From contig NZ_CP034444.1 in the NCBI RefSeq assembly GCF_003952385.1, positions 2,914,001-2,978,000 on the forward strand: a DNA stretch of 64,000 nucleotides, written 5' to 3'. The position numbers and the translations under genes are program-made. Positions 27,469-40,600 of the stretch are shown piece after piece. Within the stretch, counting starts at the first letter, position 1, and the number at the start of each line of letters is the position of its first letter. The stretch comes from Mesorhizobium sp. M1D.F.Ca.ET.043.01.1.1 (GTDB lineage: Bacteria > Pseudomonadota > Alphaproteobacteria > Rhizobiales > Rhizobiaceae). The notes beneath the pieces are model-generated. The model made no database searches and was not told where the DNA came from. It saw only the letters and a program-made list of their open reading frames with translations.

Positions 27469-27497
27469 TTGGAAAAACGGCCGTTTGCGCCTATATC
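27469..27497 (+). promoter_or_regulatory. Candidate gyrB promoter
   Basis: TTGGAA (27469-27474) and CTATAT (27491-27496) with a 16-bp spacer fit the alphaproteobacterial housekeeping pattern. They leave a leader of about 65-70 nt before the ATG at 27571. Confidence 0.55.
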
Positions 27498-27564
27498 TAG
27501 GACATCAAAACGGCGCGATTCGGGGCGATTTTCCCGCGCCGGATCATCGTCATCAATCAGATAG

Positions 27565-30042
<2,478 letters not shown>

Positions 30043-30063
30043 GCAGGCCGATAGCCTTCTGCA

Positions 30064-30095
30064 CAAAAAAGCCCGGCGGACGCCGGGCTTTTTTG
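30064..30095. terminator. Bidirectional terminator between gyrB and pntB
   Basis: AAAAAAGCCCGGCG / CGCCGGGCTTTTTT: the stem is flanked by an A-run on one side and a T-run on the other, so it serves both converging genes. Confidence 0.93.
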
Positions 30096-30114
30096 CTGCA
30101 GACGCTGCGGCCGA

Positions 30115-31512
30115 TCAGTGATCAAACGCCTTGACGATTTCCTCGGTCATCTTCTTGGCGTCGCCGAGCAGCATCATGGTGCCGTCCTTGTAGAACAGCG
30201 TGTTGTCGATGCCGGCATAGCCGGAGCCCAGCGAGCGCTTGACGAACAGGCAGGTGCGGGCCTTGTCGACGTCGAGGATCGGCATGCCGTAGATGGGCGA
30301 GGACTTGTCGTCGCGCGCGGACGGGTTGGTGACGTCGTTGGCGCCGATGACATAGGCGACGTCGGCCTGCGCGAATTCGGAGTTGATGTCCTCGAGCTCG
30401 AACACCTCGTCATAAGGCACGTTGGCCTCGGCCAGGAGCACGTTCATGTGGCCGGGCATGCGGCCGGCGACCGGATGGATGGCGTATTTCACCTCAACGC
30501 CGTTGGCCTTGAGCTTGTCGGCCATCTCGCGCAGCGCGTGCTGCGCCTGGGCGACCGCCATGCCGTAGCCGGGCACGATGATGACCTTCTGCGCGTTCAT
30601 CATCAGATAGGCGGCGTCGTCGGCCGAGCCCTGCTTGACGGTGCGCTCGATGCCGTCGTCGGCAACTGCCGCCGTCTCGCCGCCGAAGCCGCCGAGGATG
30701 ACCGAGATGAAGGAGCGGTTCATGCCCTTGCACATGATGTAGGACAGGATCGCACCCGACGAGCCGACCAGCGCGCCGGTGATGATCAGCGCCAGATTGC
30801 CGAGCGTGAAGCCAAGTGCCGCGGCAGCCCAGCCCGAGTAGGAATTCAGCATCGACACCACGACCGGCATGTCGGCGCCGCCGATCGGGATGATCAACAG
30901 CACGCCGAGCACCAGCGAGGCGGCGACGATCAGCCAGAAGACGAACTTGGATTCGGTGGTGACGAGCAGCACGATCAGCACCACGAGCGCAACGCCAAGC
31001 GCGATGTTGATGAGGTGGCGGCCGCCGATCATGATCGGCTTGCCGGACATGCGGCCGTCGAGCTTGAGGAAGGCGATGACCGAGCCGGTGAAGGTGATGG
31101 CGCCGATGGCGACGCCAAGGCTCATCTCGATGAGCGCCTGGGCATGGATGTCGCCCGCCGTGCCGATGCCGAAGCTTTCCGGCGCATAGATGGCGGCGGC
31201 CGCCACCATGACGGCGGCGAAGCCGACGAGGCTGTGGAAGGCGGCGACAAGCTGCGGCATCGAGGTCATGGCGATGCGGCGGGCCACATAGGCGCCGACG
31301 CCGCCGCCGATGGCGAGACCCAGCACGATCAGGCCGAAGCGCCCAGCCGAGGGCAGCGCCAGCGCCAGCGTCGTGCATAGAGCAATGCCCATGCCGATCA
31401 TGCCGTAGAGATTGCCCTGGCGGCTGGTGGTCGGATGCGAGAGGCCACGCAGCGCCAGGATGAACAGGATGCCGGAGACCAGATAGAGGAAGGAGGCGAG
31501 ATTGACGGTCAC
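30115..31512 (-). CDS. pntB: NAD(P) transhydrogenase subunit beta
   Basis: 465 residues from GTG 31512, one base after the pntAb stop; the longer frame upstream is antisense-like. Product VTVNLASFLYLVSGILFILALRGLSHPTTSRQGN, about nine membrane helices, and a soluble NADP domain with VIIVPGYGMAVAQAQHALREM and VIGANDVTNPSARDD. Hydride transfer between NADH and NADP+ coupled to proton flow, supplying NADPH. Last gene of pntA-pntAb-pntB. Confidence 0.96.
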   Translation of the reverse strand: MTVNLASFLYLVSGILFILALRGLSHPTTSRQGNLYGMIGMGIALCTTLALALPSAGRFGLIVLGLAIGGGVGAYVARRIAMTSMPQLVAAFHSLVGFAAVMVAAAAIYAPESFGIGTAGDIHAQALIEMSLGVAIGAITFTGSVIAFLKLDGRMSGKPIMIGGRHLINIALGVALVVLIVLLVTTESKFVFWLIVAASLVLGVLLIIPIGGADMPVVVSMLNSYSGWAAAALGFTLGNLALIITGALVGSSGAILSYIMCKGMNRSFISVILGGFGGETAAVADDGIERTVKQGSADDAAYLMMNAQKVIIVPGYGMAVAQAQHALREMADKLKANGVEVKYAIHPVAGRMPGHMNVLLAEANVPYDEVFELEDINSEFAQADVAYVIGANDVTNPSARDDKSSPIYGMPILDVDKARTCLFVKRSLGSGYAGIDNTLFYKDGTMMLLGDAKKMTEEIVKAFDH

Positions 31513-31513
31513 G

Positions 31514-31939
31514 TCACTTTTCCTTCTTCTTGTACATGGCCAGCATGCGCTGGGTGACGAGGAAGCCGCCGAAGATGTTGACCGAGACCAGCACCAGGGC
31601 GACGAAGCCGAAGCCCGCCGCAAGGCCGGAAGCCGCGATGCCGACGGCAAGCAGCGCGCCGACGACGATGACCGAGGAGATGGCGTTGGTGACGGCCATC
31701 AGCGGCGTGTGCAGCGCCGGGGTCACCGACCAGACGACATAATAGCCGACGAAGATCGCCAGCACGAAGATGGCGAAGCGGAAGACGAAGGGGTCGATGG
31801 CGCCGCCGGAGAGCGCATGCGCCGCGTTGCCGGCAGCCTCGGCGCCGGCGGGCGCATTGGCCAGATCCTGCACCGCAAGGCGGACGGCGGCGGTCGCCTG
31901 ATCGAGCTGGTCGAGGGCTTTTTGCAGCTGTTCCATCAC
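31514..31939 (-). CDS. pntAB: NAD(P) transhydrogenase subunit alpha part 2 (membrane subunit)
   Basis: About 141 residues. Starts GTG 31939 or ATG 31936 both overlap the pntA stop. After a helical N-terminus come 3-4 membrane helices ([44 protein letters not shown]...) ending KKKEK. In alphaproteobacteria the alpha subunit is split into a soluble NAD-binding part and this proton-channel part. Contributes to the membrane domain with PntB. Confidence 0.94.
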   Translation of the reverse strand: MMEQLQKALDQLDQATAAVRLAVQDLANAPAGAEAAGNAAHALSGGAIDPFVFRFAIFVLAIFVGYYVVWSVTPALHTPLMAVTNAISSVIVVGALLAVGIAASGLAAGFGFVALVLVSVNIFGGFLVTQRMLAMYKKKEK

Positions 31940-33216
31940 GCGGTCCCTTTCGACTTGGACGAGGCCGACTTGGCTGCGGCAGGCTTCTTCGCCGCTGTCT
32001 TCTTCGCGACCGGCTTGGTCGAGGCGTCAGCGACAATGATCGTGGCGGGAATGGCCGCCGGTTCGGTGCGCGGCGCCTCCGCCGCCTTGGAGAAGTTCGG
32101 ATGCACGACCTGGCCGCCATCGGTCAGCATCGTCGCCTTGACCAGTTCGTCGTCGCGCTTGATGGCAAGCTCTTTCGTTGCCTTGTCGACCATCGTCTCG
32201 AGGAAGGCGTAGAGGTTCTTGGCATAGAGCAGTGATGCCGAGGCCGCGACGCGGCCAGGCACGTTGAGATGGCCGACGATCTTGACGCCGTTTTCCGTCG
32301 TCACGACCTTGCCGGGCACCGCGCCCTCGACATTGCCGCCGCGCTCGACGGCGAGATCGACGATCACCGAGCCCGGCTTCATGGAGGCGACCATGGCCGC
32401 GGAGACCAGCTTCGGCGCCGCACGGCCGGGGATCAGCGCCGTGGTGATGACGATGTCCTGCTTGGCGATGTGCTCGGCGGTCAGCGCCGCCTGCTTGGCC
32501 TGGTATTCCTTCGACATTTCCTTGGCGTAGCCGCCGGCGGTCTCGGCCGCCTTGAACTCCTCGTCCTCGACCGCCAGGAACTTGGCGCCGAGCGACTGCA
32601 CCTGCTCCTTCACCGCCGGGCGCACGTCCGTGGCGGTGACGACGGCGCCGAGGCGGCGCGCGGTGGCGATCGCCTGCAGGCCGGCGACGCCGACGCCCAT
32701 GATGAAGGTTTTGGCCGCCGGCACGGTGCCGGCCGCCGTCATCATCATCGGCAGCGCCCGGTCATATTCGGCGGCCGCGTCGACCACCGCCTGGTAGCCG
32801 GCGAGATTGGCCTGCGAGGACAGCACGTCCATCACCTGCGCGCGGGTGATGCGCGGCATGAATTCCATGGAAAACGCGGTGACGCCGGCCTTGGCCATCG
32901 CGGCGAGCGCTGCGTCGTTGCCGTAGGGATCCATGATGGCGATGACGGCGGCGCCGGGCTTGTAGCCCTTCAGCTCCGCATCCGTCGGCCGGCGCACTTT
33001 CAGCACCACGTCGGCTTTCGACGCGTCGGCAGCCTTGCCGATCGCGGCACCCGCAGCGGCGAAATCCTGGTCGGTGATGCGGGAGCCGAGGCCGGCGCCC
33101 TTCTCGACGATCACCCCGAAGCCCAGGCCCACCAGCCGTTTCACCGTTTCCGGCGAGGCAGCGACGCGCGGCTCGTTGGCGTCAAGCTCACGAGGGATGA
33201 ATACCGTCTGCCCCAC
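31936..33216 (-). CDS. pntA: NAD(P) transhydrogenase subunit alpha part 1, with Lys/Ala-rich tail
   Basis: 426 residues from GTG 33216, which follows AAAGGA at 7 bp; the upstream extension is not family-like. [46 protein letters not shown] (NAD site) and [12 protein letters not shown] are diagnostic. The last ~40 residues ([19 protein letters not shown], then repeated Lys-Ala-Ser) form a low-complexity basic tail that the family core does not need. Soluble NAD(H)-binding component; operon with pntAb and pntB. Confidence 0.95.
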   Translation of the reverse strand: MGQTVFIPRELDANEPRVAASPETVKRLVGLGFGVIVEKGAGLGSRITDQDFAAAGAAIGKAADASKADVVLKVRRPTDAELKGYKPGAAVIAIMDPYGNDAALAAMAKAGVTAFSMEFMPRITRAQVMDVLSSQANLAGYQAVVDAAAEYDRALPMMMTAAGTVPAAKTFIMGVGVAGLQAIATARRLGAVVTATDVRPAVKEQVQSLGAKFLAVEDEEFKAAETAGGYAKEMSKEYQAKQAALTAEHIAKQDIVITTALIPGRAAPKLVSAAMVASMKPGSVIVDLAVERGGNVEGAVPGKVVTTENGVKIVGHLNVPGRVAASASLLYAKNLYAFLETMVDKATKELAIKRDDELVKATMLTDGGQVVHPNFSKAAEAPRTEPAAIPATIIVADASTKPVAKKTAAKKPAAAKSASSKSKGTA

Positions 33217-33302
33217 CGCATGATCCTTTCGGCTGGAACCTTGCTGCACAAGGCGTCGGCCGGGACTCCCGGCAGGACGTCGAACGCAATGGCTTGGAAA
33301 GT

Positions 33303-33527
33303 CTACCGCAGAATGAAATAGCCGACGGCCATGATCACGATGAACAGGATAGTGGCCGAGAAGAAGCCGCCCGCGAAGAAGCCGAAGGCCATGGCGAGCA
33401 GGATGGCGGCGCAGACGAGCGAGCCGTATTTGGCGAGCGAGAGGAACGCCTTGTAGGTGCGATCATGCTCGGCATAGTCCATCTGCGCACCCAGTTCGAC
33501 AGGACCGGTCGGCGTGTGATCAGCCAT
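33303..33527 (-). CDS. aa3-type cytochrome c oxidase subunit IV family protein
   Basis: 74 residues from ATG 33527 with AAGGGG upstream. The soluble N-terminus contains MDYAEHDRTYKAFLSLAKYGSLV and continues into one long hydrophobic region to the C-terminus (AAILLAMAFGFFAGGFFSATILFIVIMAVGYFIL). This is the bacterial COX4_pro_2 pattern (HxxTY..F) of the small subunit IV of the aa3 oxidase. Stand-alone gene, 86 bp above pntA on the same strand, as often seen in this order. Confidence 0.88.
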   Translation of the reverse strand: MADHTPTGPVELGAQMDYAEHDRTYKAFLSLAKYGSLVCAAILLAMAFGFFAGGFFSATILFIVIMAVGYFILR

Positions 33528-33675
33528 AGGAATACCCCTTCGAAAATGCCTTCGAGGCACATAGCGAAAAGCCGGAGCAAGAGCAATGGCGCTATTGCCG
33601 CACGGCCAGCGACAACAGCCTCAAATGAAAGTTGAAATTGGGACGGACGTTGCCGCTACGCAGGATCCCGCGATT

Positions 33676-33825
33676 TCAGCCGGCCAAGTGAGGAAACAGG
33701 CCGAGCAGACCGACGACGATCAGGTAGAGCGCGACGATGTAGTTGAGCAGGCGCGGCATCACCAGGATCAATATGCCGGCGATCAGCGAGATCAGGGGCG
33801 TGAGCGCAAGCGAGTGGATGGTCAC
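33676..33825 (-). CDS. DUF3096 family small membrane protein
   Basis: 49 residues from GTG 33825, with GGAAGGAA about 9 bp upstream. The product, with ISLIAGILILVMPRLLNYIV followed by ALYLIVVGLLGLF, forms two short hydrophobic helices around a PRLLNY turn, the signature of DUF3096. Function unknown. Too short for many gene finders but a clear family match. Confidence 0.85.
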   Translation of the reverse strand: MTIHSLALTPLISLIAGILILVMPRLLNYIVALYLIVVGLLGLFPHLAG

Positions 33826-33971
33826 GATCGTATTCCTTCCCATGAACAACCCGACATGAGCCCGGGGCGAAGCGCCTGTTGGGCAGAATTGCGGCGGCGC
33901 CCGATCGCGGCGCCGCTACTTATAACGGCAAAGTTGCAGGAAAGGTCCATTGTGCGCGGAGGACGCCCTTT

Positions 33972-34733
33972 TCAGGCGGCGTCGCGATAGTATTTCGCCG
34001 TCGGCACGATGGAGAGCGGCGTCAGTCGGTTGATGGCCGGATTGGCGAACATCATCCGCTGTTCCACCGCCGTCGACTTGAAGAACGGGAACCGCTCGAG
34101 CGTCTGGCGCAGATTCTCGCCGCAGGGGATTTCGAACAAGGCGATCGGCGCAAGAACGCCGGGAAACACCTTGCCCTCGGTCCGCTGCACGGCATGGAAG
34201 ATGCGGGCGTAGTAAGCGGAATGCTCGACCTTGACCGGCGTGAGCACCGCGGTCTGGCCAAAATAGCTGGAAGCCACCATGCCTAGCCTGAGCGTCAGGA
34301 AAGGCAGGACCCCCGGCGCGGGCGCGCTGTCCGCATCGGTTGCGAAGCGGGTTCCGTCGATGAAGCTCTCGCCGCGGGCAAGCCGCTCGGCCAGGATTTC
34401 CGGATAGGCGTCGACGGAGGGCGAATAGGGGTGCTCGCGGGAAATGTAGTGGAGCCGCAGCGTGCTGACCAAGTGGCCGTCGAAATAAACGCCGAAGCGA
34501 TAGGAATTCGGCAGATTGTCCCAGCGATCCTCGAACATCCCGCTGGCGATCGGACCGCACATGCCCGAGCGCAGGTAGGAGTGATAGCGAAGGCGGTAGA
34601 TCGCCTCCAGATCCTCGCCCCCCGTGATGAGACGATAGTCGACATGCTCCAGCAATTGCATGATCGAACGGTTCAGCGCCGACCCAGCGTTCGCGCCGGC
34701 GCCAGCCTGCGCATCGTTTCTCGCAGCATCCAT
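33972..34733 (-). CDS. FeeM-like N-acyl amino acid synthase / autoinducer-synthase-fold acyltransferase
   Basis: 253 residues from ATG 34733, preceded by GAGGACTTGAGG; an upstream in-frame ATG (34958) lies in AT-rich DNA without a good site. The core IYRLRYHSYLRSGMCGP...FEDRWDNLPNSYRFGVYFDGHLVSTLRLHYISREH matches the FeeM/LuxI-like GNAT fold (R.rYhvy, D..D, R.h). FeeM makes long-chain N-acyl tyrosines from acyl-ACP. No acyl-carrier protein gene or LuxR regulator is nearby. Substrate unknown. Confidence 0.78.
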   Translation of the reverse strand: MDAARNDAQAGAGANAGSALNRSIMQLLEHVDYRLITGGEDLEAIYRLRYHSYLRSGMCGPIASGMFEDRWDNLPNSYRFGVYFDGHLVSTLRLHYISREHPYSPSVDAYPEILAERLARGESFIDGTRFATDADSAPAPGVLPFLTLRLGMVASSYFGQTAVLTPVKVEHSAYYARIFHAVQRTEGKVFPGVLAPIALFEIPCGENLRQTLERFPFFKSTAVEQRMMFANPAINRLTPLSIVPTAKYYRDAA

Positions 34734-35158
34734 CCTCAAGTCCTCGTATCCGCCTATGAATAGGCTATTCGAGTTGAAATGGGACACAAGCCGAAAATTC
34801 GATCCCGCTGATTTACCCTTCGTTAACCTTAACAATCGGGCGAACTGCTGCCGACGGCGTTGCGTTGAAGAAGCACACCAGGCGTCCGGATCTAAGCTCG
34901 TGCCTTTGCTATGAATTACGCCATCAATTCGGTAATATTGAACGATGCGTTGATTCATGCTTCTGATGGAGAAATCCGTATGTCAAAATATTTGGACCTA
35001 TACAGATTTAAACTCGAAACGTTATGAATCCTTCACATAAAATTATTCCATAACTTGCAGAAATGAAATTTCATGAAAGCTTGCGTTTTTGCTCGATGAC
35101 TGCATGGTCCAAGCAACCCGTATCATAGATACAGGTAATCGAAAATATATAGTTGCGA
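34734..35158. other. AT-rich 425-bp intergenic stretch
   Basis: Clearly lower GC than its surroundings, with many TTAA/ATTAC strings (such as TTCGTTAACCTTAAC near 34820). It should hold the promoter of the FeeM-like gene and the 3' end of the GGDEF-EAL gene, which runs toward it. I see no gene and no clear terminator. Confidence 0.6.
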
Positions 35159-37474
35159 CTATCTGGCCGTCCGCTTGGCCGCGAGACGCAGGTCCGCGGC
35201 GAACGGCCAGGTGACGTTCGACATCGTCTCGATGCCGGACGCGCTGAGCGCGGCGCCGAAGAGGAAACCTTGCACGAGGTCCGGCTTGACCGAACGCACC
35301 AGTATCTTCAGCTGCTCGAAGGTCTCGACCCCTTCGATGGTGACGACCAGGCCCAGCGTCCGGGTCAGGCCGACGATGCCCTTCAGAAGGTCGAGCGACT
35401 TGGGGCTCTGGGTCACGTCGATCAGGAAGGAACGGTCGATCTTGATCTTGTCGAGCGGCAGCTTGTGCAGGTAGCTGAGGCTGGAATAGCCGGTGCCGAA
35501 GTCGTCGAGCGCGATGCGGACGCCCAGGGTCTTGAGCTCTTCGATCAACTCGCGGGTCAGCGATTTGTCGTCGAGCAAGGCGGTCTCGGTGACCTCGATC
35601 TCGAGGCGGTGCGGCGCAAGGCCCGACGCAGCCAGGGCGTCGCGCACCTTCTGCACGACGTCTCGGTTGCGGAAATCCTTGGCCGAGAGGTTGATCGAGA
35701 CGCTGGTCTGCGCCGGCCATTTGGCGCATTCGGCGCAGGCAGCCTGCAGCACGAAGGCGCTGATCTCGGAGATGATGCCCATCTCCTCGGCCAGCGGAAT
35801 GAAGACACTTGGCGAAATCGGGCCGAGATCGGGATGGTCCCAGCGGCAGAGCGCCTCGCAGCTGGCGATGCGCATGGTGCTCATCGACACGATCGGCTGG
35901 TAGACGACGCGCAGCTCCCTGGCCTGAACGGCGCTGCGCAGATCGGCCTTCATCAGCTGTCGGTTGCGGAAGGCGGCATCCATCGAAGCCTCGAACAGCC
36001 GCCAGCTGTTCTTGCCGAGTTCCTTGGCCTTGTAGAGCGCGAGGTCCGCCTTGACGATCATGGCGTCGACATCGGTGTCCTTGACCCGGGACAATACCGC
36101 GCCGCCGCTGGCCTGGATGCGCAGGCCGTGGCCGGCGACGTCGACCTCGCCTTGCAAATCCGCGAAGATCTCGTCGAGCAGGCCGCCCAGATGGCTCTCG
36201 TCCTCGATGCGGTCGAAATAGACCATGAACTCGTCGCCGCCGAAACGGCTGACATTGATGCCGGGCCCGGCGATCGCCGCCAGGCGCTCGGCCACGGCAT
36301 AGATCAAGCCGTCGCCGACGGGATGGCCGAGCGTGTCGTTGACGCTCTTGAAATCGTCGAGGTCGAGCACCGCCAGGCCGCAGAGCCGGTCGCGGTCGCC
36401 AGAAGCCATGGCCCCGCCGGCCAGCTCGTGGAAGTAGGCGCGGTTCGGCAGACCGGTGAGGTTGTCGTAGCGCGCCATGAAACGGATCTTTTCCTCGGCC
36501 TCGACGCGGGCCGTCACATCCTCGAAGGTGACGACGCCGAGTTCCTGGCTGCCTTCGCGCGCGGAGAATTCGTAGTGCTGGCCGTTGGCGAGCGACACCA
36601 GCACCTTGCGGTCCCGGCCCTCGCGCAGGGCGCGCGTCAGTTGCGCTTCGATGTAGCGGCAGTCCTTCGGCGCCAGCATGCCGCCGGCGACGCCGCGCAT
36701 CAGCAGGCCGTGGATCGAGCGCCCGAGCAGCGCGTCGGCCGATTTCAGCGACATCAGATGGGCGGCCTCGGCATTGGCGACGGCGACGCGTCCGTCCGGG
36801 CCGAGCATGACCAGGCCGTGCGACATGGTGTTGAGCGCGCGGTCGAACCTGCGCGTCAGGTTCCTCGCCTGCTTGTGGCCGATAACCGCCGAGAACAGCA
36901 CGTTGCGGACATGATCGGCGCCGGTGATGGTGATGAACGTCATCGGGATGATCATCAGGCCGAGGACGACGGACGGCGCGTCCATGCGCAGCAGGAGCGC
37001 AAGCGCCGCCGGACCGATGAAGGTCACGGAAAAGATCCGCACCATGCGCGGCGACCCGTAGTTGCGGGCGACGACGGTGACCAGCGTCGCCAGGGTCAGC
37101 GACATCGCCGCCAGCTCGGCGAAGGGATCGGGATAGACATAGATCGACACGAAGCACAGCGCGCCCAGTCCGAGGCCCTGGAGGCAGCCCTTGAGGATGT
37201 AGCTGCGCTCCAATCGCTGCGCGTGTTCGACATCGGCAATCACGCCGCCGGTCTTGAGGAAATCGCGAATGCCGAAGTAACGGATAAGGCTGACGGAAAG
37301 CAGAGCAAAAGAAAACGCCAGGAACAAGGGATCGTGCGTGCGCAGATAGATCATCAACCCGAGGATCCAGTAGCACGCACCACCGATCAACAACATGTGC
37401 GCGTTGTCGAACAACGAGCGCACAAATTGGATATAAACATCCGCGGGGATGCTTTCGGTCTTTGTTTTGCCCAT
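35159..37474 (-). CDS. Membrane-anchored diguanylate cyclase / phosphodiesterase (PAS-GGDEF-EAL)
   Basis: 771 residues. About five or six membrane helices in the first ~210 residues, a PAS-like segment (DRALNTMSHGLVMLGPDGRVAVANAEAAHLM), then GGDEF (DNLTGLPNRAYF...VSRFGGDEFMVYF) and EAL (CEALCRWDHPDLGPISPSVFIPLAEE, NLSAKDF, DDFGTGYSSLSYLHKLPLDKIKIDRSFL). Both catalytic motifs are intact (GGDEF and EAL), so synthesis or breakdown of c-di-GMP is possible. The membrane sensor may choose. A palindrome lies just upstream (37490-37530). Confidence 0.95.
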   Translation of the reverse strand: MGKTKTESIPADVYIQFVRSLFDNAHMLLIGGACYWILGLMIYLRTHDPLFLAFSFALLSVSLIRYFGIRDFLKTGGVIADVEHAQRLERSYILKGCLQGLGLGALCFVSIYVYPDPFAELAAMSLTLATLVTVVARNYGSPRMVRIFSVTFIGPAALALLLRMDAPSVVLGLMIIPMTFITITGADHVRNVLFSAVIGHKQARNLTRRFDRALNTMSHGLVMLGPDGRVAVANAEAAHLMSLKSADALLGRSIHGLLMRGVAGGMLAPKDCRYIEAQLTRALREGRDRKVLVSLANGQHYEFSAREGSQELGVVTFEDVTARVEAEEKIRFMARYDNLTGLPNRAYFHELAGGAMASGDRDRLCGLAVLDLDDFKSVNDTLGHPVGDGLIYAVAERLAAIAGPGINVSRFGGDEFMVYFDRIEDESHLGGLLDEIFADLQGEVDVAGHGLRIQASGGAVLSRVKDTDVDAMIVKADLALYKAKELGKNSWRLFEASMDAAFRNRQLMKADLRSAVQARELRVVYQPIVSMSTMRIASCEALCRWDHPDLGPISPSVFIPLAEEMGIISEISAFVLQAACAECAKWPAQTSVSINLSAKDFRNRDVVQKVRDALAASGLAPHRLEIEVTETALLDDKSLTRELIEELKTLGVRIALDDFGTGYSSLSYLHKLPLDKIKIDRSFLIDVTQSPKSLDLLKGIVGLTRTLGLVVTIEGVETFEQLKILVRSVKPDLVQGFLFGAALSASGIETMSNVTWPFAADLRLAAKRTAR

Positions 37475-37489
37475 AGGGTCGGCCCAACG

Positions 37490-37530
37490 CTAAGCCTTGT
37501 CATGACACAACCGCCTTAAGAAAGGCTTAG
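37490..37530. promoter_or_regulatory. 9-bp inverted repeat upstream of the GGDEF-EAL gene
   Basis: CTAAGCCTT (37490-37498) and AAGGCTTAG (37522-37530) are exact inverted arms 23 bp apart, 16-56 bp above the start codon at 37474. Candidate operator or 5' leader hairpin. Confidence 0.45.
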
Positions 37531-37630
37531 AACAGGACCGGCTTAAGCAAACGCTTCGGCTCGCCCGCGTGCCAAAGGCGCAAGGATCCGGGCCGATCTG
37601 AGAAAGCTTCGGGCAATCGGTTTGGCGCAA

Positions 37631-40600
37631 TCACTCGGCGGCGCTGAGGACCGGCACCGGCGCGGCCTCACTCAGCCGCTGCAGCAGCCTCGAGCGCTCC
37701 TCAGCCGCCCTTGCGGCGCTGGCCTGCCGGACATGACCGTAGCCGCGGACGAGCGCCGGCACGGACGCCAGCGCCGCGGCGGCGTCGATCCTGCCCGGCG
37801 CAAGTGCTGTGGCAATCAGGTCGAGATCGGCCTCGTATTGCGCAAGCAGCTGCCGCTCGGCGCGGCGTTCGGCGGTGCGGCCGAACACGTCGAACAGAGT
37901 GCCGCGCAGGCCTTTCATGGCGGCCAGCAGGCGAAATGCCTTCATCATCCACGGGCCAAAGCCCGATTTCCTTGGGCGACCGTCATTGCCGCGCCGCCCG
38001 AGGATCGGCGGCGCGAGATGGAATTCCAGCCTCTCGTAGCTCTGGAACTGCCTGGCGAGATCGGCTGCGAAGGCGCCATCGGTATAGAGCCGCGCCACCT
38101 CATACTCGTCCTTGATCGCCATCAGCTTGAACAGGTTCTTGGCGGCAGCCTCGGTCACGGCCGTCGAGCCGGGAAGCGCCTTCGCCTCGGCGGCACGCAG
38201 CGCGGCGATCCTGCCGGCATAGCGCTTGCCGTAGGCCGCGTTCTGATAGGCGGTCAGGAACGCGACGCGCCGGGCGATGATGTCGTCGAGCGTCTCGGCT
38301 GGCGCCGACGCCGGCTTGCCGGTACGGCCGACCAGGCCGCGCACGAAATCCGGCTGGTGCGCGGCGCGACGGCCCCAGCGGAAGGCGGCGATGTTCATCG
38401 CCACCGCTTCGCCGTTCAATTCGATCGCCTTTTCAACGGCTTCGGCCGAGAGCGGCAGCCCGCCATGCTGGAAGGCGAAGCCGAGCATGAACATGTTGGC
38501 GCCAAGCGAATTGCCGAACAGCGCCGTCGCCGTGCGGGTGGCGTCGAAGAAGTGGGCCTTGTCGTCGCCGGCGGCGGCACGGATCGCCTTCTTGAGCCGC
38601 TCGACCGGCAGCGAGAAATCGGCCGAACGGGTGAATTCGCCAGGCATGATTTCGGCGGTGTTGGCGAGGAACATGGTGTGGCCCTCGCGCACAGCGGCGA
38701 GCACTTTCTTGGCGCCGGAGACGACGAGATCGCAGCCGAGCACGAGGTCGGCCTTGCCGGCCGAAACGCGGATGGCGTGGATGTCCTCGGGCGTCGGGGC
38801 AATGCGGACATGGGTGAAGACCGAGCCGCCCTTCTGGGCAAGGCCCGCCATGTCGATCATGCCGCAGCCCTTGCCTTCGAGATGAGCTGCCATGCCGAGC
38901 ACCGCGCCGATGGTGACGACGCCGGTGCCGCCGACGCCGTCGATGATCGCCGCCCAGCCCTCCGCGCCGAGCGGAAATTCGATGGGCTCCGGCACGCCGT
39001 CGAGCGGGTCGCTCTTGCCGGCAATGCCTTCGGCCTTCCTGATCTTGCCGCCGTGCACCGTCACGAAAGAGGGGCAGAAGCCGTTGATGCAAGAAAAATC
39101 CTTGTTGCAGCTCGACTGGTCGATCCGGCGCTTGCGGCCGAATTCGGTCTCGACCGGCTGGATCGAAACGCAGTTCGATTGAACGCCGCAATCGCCGCAG
39201 CCTTCGCAGACCAGCTCGTTGATGAAGACGCGCTTGTCCGGGTCGGGGAAGGTGCCGCGCTTGCGGCGGCGGCGCTTCTCCGCGGCGCAGGTCTGGTCGT
39301 AGAAAAGCACCGAGATGCCTTTCACGCCACGCAATTCGCGCTGGACGAGGTCGAGGTCGTCGCGGTGATGGATGGTGGCGCCGGCCGGGAAATCCGCCTT
39401 GCCGACATATTTGTCCGGCTCGTCGGTGACGACGGCGATGCGCTCGACGCCCTCGGCGCGCACCTGCCTGGCGATCATATCCACCGTCAGGCCGCCTTCA
39501 TGCGGCTGGCCGCCGGTCATGGCGACCGCGTCGTTGTAGAGGATCTTGTAGGTGATGTTGGCATCGCTCGACAGCGCGAAGCGGATCGCCAGCAGGCCGG
39601 AATGGTTGTAGGTGCCGTCGCCGAGATTCTGGAAGATATGATCGCGCCTGGAGAACGGCGCCTGGCCGACCCATTGCGCGCCCTCGCCGCCCATCGCGGT
39701 AAAACCGACCGTGTTCCGGTCCATCCACAGCGCCATGAAGTGGCAGCCGATGCCGGCGGCGGCGAGCGAGCCCTCCGGCACCTTGGTCGAGGAATTGTGC
39801 GGGCAGCCGGAGCAGAAGAAAGGCGTGCGCGAACCGATGTCGACGGTGTCGGCAAGCATCGCCTGGAACTGGCGCAGTTTCGCCACCCGCGCCGCGATCT
39901 CCTCCGAGGGGCCGATGGTGCGCAGGATCCGCTCGCCGAGCGCGATCGCGATCTCGTTCGGGTCGAGCGCGCCCTTGGCCGGAAACAGCCAGTCGCCGCG
40001 CTCGTCCTTCTTGCCGACGATGGCCGGCTGGATGGCGGAGCCGTAGAGGTTCTCGCGCAATTGCACCTCGATCAGCGAGCGCTTCTCCTCGACGACGACG
40101 ATGGTGTCGAGGCCGCGGGCGAAGTCGGCGATATGCTGATAATCGAGCGGCCAGGGGCAGCCGACCTTGAACAGGCGGATGCCGATGCGGTTGGCGGCCT
40201 TCTCGTCGATGCCGATATCCTCGAGCGCCTGGCGGACATCGAGATAGCTCTTGCCGATGGTGATGATGCCGAGCTTCGGGTTGCGGCCGCCGGAATAGAC
40301 GACGCGGTTCAACCCATTGGCCTGGATGAAGGCGGAAGCGGCGGCGCGCTTGTGCTCATGCAGCCGCTCCTCCTGCCCGAGCATGTCGATCTCGTGGCGG
40401 ATGTTGAGGCCGCCGGGCGGCATGTCGAAGTCGGGGATGACGATCCCCAGCCGCTCGATCGAGGCGTCGACCGAGGCCGTCGATTCGATGTTGTCCTTGA
40501 CGCATTTGATCGCCGCCCAGGTGCCGGCGAAGCGCGACATGGCAAAGCCGTAGAGACCGTAGTCGATGATCTCCTGGACGCCGGCGGGGTTGAGGATCGG

